Positions 23,248 through 27,626 of a DNA stretch of 27,626 nucleotides are shown piece after piece (position 1 is the first letter of the stretch; each line of letters starts with the position of its first letter). Location: NCBI GenBank assembly GCA_903910215.1, contig CAIVYV010000239.1, positions 1 to 27,626 on the forward strand, written 5' to 3'. Origin of the DNA: an uncultured Pseudomonadota bacterium (GTDB lineage Bacteria; Pseudomonadota; Gammaproteobacteria; Steroidobacterales; Steroidobacteraceae). Both the position numbers and the translations under genes were made by a program. The notes beneath the pieces were generated by a model. It was not told the DNA's origin, searched no databases, and saw only the letters and a list, made by a program, of their open reading frames with translations.

Positions 23248-25631
23248 CTCGTTGGACCCTCGACCCCATAGATTAAAAACTCACGCCGCAACTGTCGCCA
23301 GTCGTTCTCGACAGAGCGCCAAGAATCCACGACAACATCGACCGAAAGACCCGATCGAAGCTGCCCAACCATCTGACGCCCGAACAGCCCTGCGATCCGA
23401 TCGAGCTCGAATTCACGCGGATACAAACGATGTAGGGCATGGGCCAGCTCGACGCCCAGTCGTACAGGTTTAAACGCGGCACGATCAGTCACGACAAAGA
23501 ACACACCGTGACACACTTCGCCGGCGAACTTACTGCTCGTCGGCGTGAAACTGACCGGATAGGCACGCAACCCGGAAACATTTCGCGAATTGAGTTCCCG
23601 TGCGAGTTGGGTCGCATCAATCCAAGGTGCTCCGATGAGCTGGAACGGCGTGTCCGTACCGCGACCCACCGAAATGTTCGCCCCTTCGATCGTGGCCACT
23701 CCCGGGTAGAGATTGGTCGAGACGAGATTACGAAGATTCGGGGAGGGATTGATCCAGCGAAGACTCGACTCATCGAACCAACTGCGACGATCCCATCCTT
23801 GCACGGGTACGACCGTCAGCGCTGCACTCGCTTTCTGATTGAAATAACGAGCCAGCTCACCGATCGTCAAACCATGTCGAATCGGCATCGGTTGATACGC
23901 CGTGAATGACAACTCGGTCGGATCGAGACTCGGACCCTCGATGCTGACACCGTCGATCGGATTGATTCGATCCAGCACAATCACCGGCAGCTTATGGGCG
24001 GCGGCAGCCTCGAGCATGTATGCCATGCTGGTGGCGTAGGTATAGAAACGCGCACCGACGTCCTGCAAATCGATCACGATGACATCGAGATTTGCCAACA
24101 TTACCTCGGTCGGTCGGCGAGTTTCGCCATAGAGCGAGTGGATGACGAGACCCGTCTTCGCATCGCGCGATGAGGGCACTTTTTCATCAAGCTCTCCCCG
24201 AATCCCATGCTCCGGGCTAAACAGTGCCGCCAACGTCACTCCATCGGCTCCTGCCAATAAATCGATGGTCGTCACCCCATCGTGCGATCGGCCGGTCTGA
24301 TTGGTCAGCAGCCCGACTCGCTTGCCTCGCAGCGGCGCGAATCCATTCGCCCTGAGTACGTCGATGCCCTGTCGTATGTCACCAACGCTGACGGAGCGCG
24401 CGAGGGGCGAAGCCGCAAACTCGGGCGAGGCATAGTGCTGCGCGCGCCATCGATCAGTTGGCACGGTGGCGGAGAATTCCGCGGCCACGATCGTCGCCAC
24501 CTTGGATCGCACAGGCGTCGCATCACCCTTGCCATCGGGGTGCACCCGGTTGGTGAGCAGCACGACATACGTTCGACTGACTGGATCGATCCAGATCGAC
24601 GTACCGGTAAAGCCCGTATGACCGAAAGATCCTATCGGATACAAGTCGCCGCGATTGGCGGAGTAACTGCTGTCGATGTCCCAACCGAGCCCGCGCTGCA
24701 CGTTCATGACTGGCGGAGTTGCCGTCGAGGTCATGCGAGTCACACCCGCGGGCGACAACACACGCTGCCCATCGATTTCGCCGCCGCGCAGCAGCATGCG
24801 TGCGTATCTCGAGAGATCTTCGGCAGAACCAAACAAACCAGCATGGCCCGCCACCCCACCCATGCGACGAGCCGTCGGATCGTGCACGATGCCTTGCAGC
24901 AGTATTTGATCCGGTCCATCGCAGGGCCATCCGTAGGCGGTACAGAACTGCGTTGGTGCGATGACACTGCGTCGCGCCGCAGCCGGCAGGAACCCCGCGG
25001 ATGTCATACGCATCGGATCGAGAATACGCTGCTGCACAAAAGCTTGCAGCGGTTGACCAGACACTCGCGAGACGATCTCACCGAGGATGATGTAGCCGAT
25101 GTCGCTGTAGACAAATCGCTCGCCTGGTGCCGACTGCGGAAGTTCGTCGACGGCTCGTTTAACCGCTTCGTCGGCTCCCAACCAATCGCCACGCAAATCG
25201 AGACTCGGCCGCAGTCCTGATGTGTGCGTGAGCAGATGACGCAAGGTGATCTGATCTTTATCGTGTCGAGCAAACTCAGGCAGATGTTGTACGACTTTGT
25301 CGGAGAGGCGAAGTTTGCCCTCCTCGACTAGGATCATGACCGATGTCGCGGTCGCGATGCCTTTGGTCAGCGACGCCAGATCGAATACGGTCTCGAGCGT
25401 CATCGGCTCGGGTGTCGGCTTTACGGCGCGATACCCGTAGGCCTTGCGATACACCGTTTGATCGGCTCGGCCGATCCACACTACGGCGCCCGGGATCTGC
25501 TGCTTCGTGATCGCATCCTCGATCGCCGCATCGACCTTGTCGGTCCAACCAGAACCGGCCGCGGATGCGATCGAACCGAGTACCGTGAACACCAAGGATG
25601 CGAGAGCGCGTATTACGGTGACCTTGATCAT
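23244..25631 (-). CDS. Exported fusion of AmiE-like serine hydrolase and NamZ (exo-beta-N-acetylmuramidase, DUF1343)
   Basis: A 795-residue two-domain enzyme with a signal peptide (residues 1-25). Residues about 30-390 are a beta-lactamase/class-C-like serine hydrolase: Ser87-Leu-Thr-Lys90, Tyr175-Ser-Asp177 and His338-Thr-Gly340. Residues about 420-795 are DUF1343/NamZ: RGKRVGLLTNQTG, FSPEHGIRGE (472-480), DLQDVGARFYTY (521-532), DRINPIDGVSIEGPSLD, PSPNL and EGANISVGRGTDTPF. In Bacillus, AmiE (N-acetylmuramyl-L-alanine amidase) and NamZ (releases terminal MurNAc from glycan ends) are separate neighbours; here they are one protein. It would strip peptide and MurNAc from wall fragments in the periplasm. 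The run of G just before the ATG serves as the ribosome site. Confidence 0.9.
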   Translation of the reverse strand: MIKVTVIRALASLVFTVLGSIASAAGSGWTDKVDAAIEDAITKQQIPGAVVWIGRADQTVYRKAYGYRAVKPTPEPMTLETVFDLASLTKGIATATSVMILVEEGKLRLSDKVVQHLPEFARHDKDQITLRHLLTHTSGLRPSLDLRGDWLGADEAVKRAVDELPQSAPGERFVYSDIGYIILGEIVSRVSGQPLQAFVQQRILDPMRMTSAGFLPAAARRSVIAPTQFCTAYGWPCDGPDQILLQGIVHDPTARRMGGVAGHAGLFGSAEDLSRYARMLLRGGEIDGQRVLSPAGVTRMTSTATPPVMNVQRGLGWDIDSSYSANRGDLYPIGSFGHTGFTGTSIWIDPVSRTYVVLLTNRVHPDGKGDATPVRSKVATIVAAEFSATVPTDRWRAQHYASPEFAASPLARSVSVGDIRQGIDVLRANGFAPLRGKRVGLLTNQTGRSHDGVTTIDLLAGADGVTLAALFSPEHGIRGELDEKVPSSRDAKTGLVIHSLYGETRRPTEVMLANLDVIVIDLQDVGARFYTYATSMAYMLEAAAAHKLPVIVLDRINPIDGVSIEGPSLDPTELSFTAYQPMPIRHGLTIGELARYFNQKASAALTVVPVQGWDRRSWFDESSLRWINPSPNLRNLVSTNLYPGVATIEGANISVGRGTDTPFQLIGAPWIDATQLARELNSRNVSGLRAYPVSFTPTSSKFAGEVCHGVFFVVTDRAAFKPVRLGVELAHALHRLYPREFELDRIAGLFGRQMVGQLRSGLSVDVVVDSWRSVENDWRQLRREFLIYGVEGPTR

Positions 25632-25659
25632 CTTCCCCCCCCGCTTTTCACTCCCGCTT

Positions 25660-25693
25660 GACGAAAAAACCCGCCGAGGCGGGTTTTTTCGTC
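25660..25693. terminator. Strong symmetrical intrinsic terminator between the TonB receptor and the salvage operon
   Basis: A 16-base perfect inverted repeat (25660-25675 and 25678-25693) has a 2-base spacer. Each arm carries a GC-rich core (CCCGCC/GGCGGG) and an A6/T6 tract, so it works on either strand. It lies 13 bases beyond the receptor stop and about 29 bases before the NamZ-fusion ATG. Confidence 0.9.
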
Positions 25694-25706
25694 GTTTGCG
25701 TACCGA

Positions 25707-27626
25707 TCAAAAATCGACGCGCAACGAGAGCTGGACACGCCGCGGCAAGAAGAAGCTGCGTGCTTGGCCAAACTGTGGGCTGTAATCGAACGGATCGATG
25801 TTGTATCCCGTCTGGCGATCGAACACGTTGAAGAGATCCGCGCCGAACTTCAGAGTCGGCAACGACGCCACCTTGAATTCCTGCGTGTAGTTCAGATCGA
25901 GTTGCCAGTGACTGGCGCTGCGACGGCTACCCGCCGGTTCGGCGTACGACGAGGTCGTGTCGTAGGAGTTATTGACGCGCAGACCATAGTAGGTACCCGA
26001 CCACTTCTCCCAAGGCTGACCCGACTGGAACACGAAGTACGCGCCGAGATTGGCCTTCCAATCGGTCGTGTAGTGACCGAATACCTTGAGCAAGTACGGT
26101 CGATCTCCCGAGAGCGTGCCGTCCTTGTTATCCCAAGTGAACTTACCGGGATCGTCGGCGTAAAACGATGAACCAATGAAAGTGTTGGCGTCGTTGACCG
26201 TCGTGGTGTTGTCCTGGTCGAAGTTACCGCGATACCGGCTGCGTACGAAGGACGCGTTCAAGTACGTGCGCTCACCCACCCACTCGGCCTCGAGGCTCGC
26301 CTCGTAGTACTTGGTGTAGGCGCCATCCATTTCGGCAATGACATAGGTCGAGCCACCGATCTCGGCTCGAACTGCAGCCAGATTCGGCACGTAGAGACCC
26401 AAGGCACGGATATTCGCCGGGGCACCGCCGTTCGGTGCATACACTCGCAAGCGCGCGTCGTTCGGCACGTCTTCCCAGAAATGCGAACCCTCGCGGTAGC
26501 GCAGATGGCCACGCAACGACCAACCGGACTCCAGCGCCTTCGTCGTGCCTATCGTGAACTCGTCGATGCGACGCGGCTTCAAGCCATCGGCGAAGAATTT
26601 ACCGCTCGACGAGCCACGATAAGCCGCCTCGAGGAAGTTGCCGGCGCTGTCGAAGCGCACATCGACCAAACGGCCGAACAAGCTACGATCCCACGAGGCT
26701 GCGCGCGCGAGTGACGAAGCTTCGGGGTTATAAGAGGCGAAGTTGGCAAAGATCGTGTCGTTGTCTTCGTAGCGCCAAGTCACACCCAAGCGCGGCTGGA
26801 TCATGTCCTTCCAGTCGACTGTGTACATCTTGTAGCGGTTTCCCGGTGCAAGCTCGTAACCCGAAATCGTGCCCGCCTTCGGACGCAGACCCTGACCGTA
26901 GAGCTCGTCCTGACTGATGAGCACGCCGAGGTTGTACTCGAAATCGCCCGCGGTGATGGTGTCATTGATCTCGAGGTTGTACGACTTGACCTGTGAGTCG
27001 ATTGCCGGCGTCAGCGGATTACCAGCCGCGTCGGTGGCACCGGCCTGCAGCAGCGTGGCTTGATAGGCATACGGCACGTTGCGCGTGCCGAGTGTCGTCG
27101 TGTTGCTGAGGTTGCCGTTGAAGGTGATCGCGCCCCAACCATTGGCCGTGCGCAGCAACTCTTCGGTGATCTTCGAGTACTTGGCACCGACGTGCAGCTT
27201 GTGCTGGGTTTCACCAACCTCGAACTTGTGATCGAAAGCGACTTCGGCCGTATCACGATAGAAGTTCTGATCGTTGACCTCGGGGAACACGCCCACTCGA
27301 CCGCCCCCAGCCTTGACGCCCGAGGAGTTGGTGTAGCCGTATTGATTGATCAACGCCTGCGCCGCCGCGTTGCGAGCAATCTGCGCAGCCGTCGTCGCCG
27401 TGATCAGTGTCGGGACGCTGAATCGCCCTTGATTGGTGAGATCGGCGATGTTCAGCCGATCACCGATCTTGCCCGTAAAGCCGAGCAGCACGTCCGGAAC
27501 CGAGGCGGTCTCGAGTTCGAACTTGCCCGCCTTGAAGCTCAGGGTCGAGTTCTCGCCCATGATCCACGAGCCATCGAGCGTGAGGATGTCTTGATACGAC
27601 GCTTCACCCACACTCTGAGAATCGGG
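25707..27626 (-). CDS. TonB-dependent receptor, C-terminal part (partial, start beyond window)
   Basis: 639 residues are visible and the frame stays open to the window edge, so the signal peptide and plug are missing. The visible part is a long barrel with alternating strands and large loops. Examples are HKFEVGETQHKLHVGAKYSK, YNLEINDTITAGDFEYNLG, LGVTWRYEDNDTIFANFA, ADGLKPRRIDEFTIGTTKAL and FGHYTTDWKANLGAYFVFQSGQPWEKW. The C-terminus FLPRRVQLSLRVDF ends in Phe, as outer-membrane barrels do. The style is that of the large Oar-like/carboxypeptidase-regulatory receptors common in Xanthomonadales. The ligand is unknown. Its position upstream of the NamZ operon suggests uptake of glycan or peptide material, but a strong terminator separates them. 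Confidence 0.9.
   Translation of the reverse strand, partial: PDSQSVGEASYQDILTLDGSWIMGENSTLSFKAGKFELETASVPDVLLGFTGKIGDRLNIADLTNQGRFSVPTLITATTAAQIARNAAAQALINQYGYTNSSGVKAGGGRVGVFPEVNDQNFYRDTAEVAFDHKFEVGETQHKLHVGAKYSKITEELLRTANGWGAITFNGNLSNTTTLGTRNVPYAYQATLLQAGATDAAGNPLTPAIDSQVKSYNLEINDTITAGDFEYNLGVLISQDELYGQGLRPKAGTISGYELAPGNRYKMYTVDWKDMIQPRLGVTWRYEDNDTIFANFASYNPEASSLARAASWDRSLFGRLVDVRFDSAGNFLEAAYRGSSSGKFFADGLKPRRIDEFTIGTTKALESGWSLRGHLRYREGSHFWEDVPNDARLRVYAPNGGAPANIRALGLYVPNLAAVRAEIGGSTYVIAEMDGAYTKYYEASLEAEWVGERTYLNASFVRSRYRGNFDQDNTTTVNDANTFIGSSFYADDPGKFTWDNKDGTLSGDRPYLLKVFGHYTTDWKANLGAYFVFQSGQPWEKWSGTYYGLRVNNSYDTTSSYAEPAGSRRSASHWQLDLNYTQEFKVASLPTLKFGADLFNVFDRQTGYNIDPFDYSPQFGQARSFFLPRRVQLSLRVDF

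Noticed and set aside
24282..25220. 312-codon open frame opposite the NamZ fusion
   Set aside because: The minus strand carries intact SLTK, YSD and HTG motifs here. The plus-strand product is rich in Arg and His with no domain.
1..27626. Horizontal transfer or mobile elements
   Set aside because: I saw no transposase, integrase, tRNA-flanked repeats or clear shift in base composition; the segment reads as ordinary core chromosome.
1..27626. Apparent abundance of TCGA and CGATCG words
   Set aside because: The words look frequent, but I cannot count them against expectation by eye, and frequent Asp, Ile and Arg codons (GAT, ATC, CGC) would produce them.

Overview
The window is a gene-dense bacterial chromosome segment with 24 protein genes and no gene-free stretch over 300 bases. 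It reads as a Gammaproteobacterium, probably of the Xanthomonadales/Nevskiales/Steroidobacterales kind. The signs are high GC, long TonB-dependent receptors, a 180-kDa-class NAD glutamate dehydrogenase, an RraB-family protein, an ArsR regulator fused to a relic methyltransferase next to metF-metH, and a TPP-riboswitch OMR1/PnuT thiamine-uptake operon. This placement is inferred from gene content, not from a marker gene. No tRNA, rRNA, CRISPR array, insertion sequence or phage gene was seen.

Layout. (1) 1-2261, minus: a SahR-like regulator, metF and the start of metH (methionine/one-carbon cycle). (2) 2306-10223, plus: an operator and promoter, then hpd, a VOC protein, a fumarylacetoacetate hydrolase-family protein, a MarR regulator and the large glutamate dehydrogenase, joined by 4-base ATGA overlaps or a 1-base gap. 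It looks like a tyrosine-catabolism operon in which glutamate dehydrogenase would regenerate 2-oxoglutarate for transamination; homogentisate dioxygenase and maleylacetoacetate isomerase are absent. (3) 10234-12780: an unrecognised 8-TM membrane protein, gpmA, a membrane-anchored RraB-family protein and a P450-type 2Fe-2S ferredoxin. (4) 12825-16358, minus: a TPP riboswitch controlling a TonB receptor (OMR1-like), a PnuT-type permease and a small-molecule kinase, together a thiamine uptake and phosphorylation unit. (5) 16480-19053: a PhzF-family isomerase, an outer-membrane-like protein and a HutX/ChuX-like protein that unusually has a signal peptide. (6) 19069-25631, minus: five genes coupled by ATGA overlaps, encoding a secreted amidase-like/NamZ fusion, a PhyH-family Fe(II)/2-oxoglutarate dioxygenase, a sodium:solute symporter, a class-A-beta-lactamase-like secreted hydrolase and a DgcN-like DUF1611 protein. 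This looks like a peptidoglycan-fragment salvage pathway. (7) 25707-27626, minus: the C-terminal part of a large TonB-dependent receptor, separated from the salvage operon by a strong symmetrical terminator.

The most interesting unit is the salvage operon. Export signals predict two periplasmic lytic enzymes, the symporter would bring products in, and DgcN would handle freed D-glutamate. The dioxygenase is translationally locked into the middle with no known role there. Other points of note are the secreted heme-protein-like gene, the tyrosine operon with a VOC protein in place of the expected dioxygenase, and a divergent promoter region where both genes appear to be transcribed as leaderless mRNAs.
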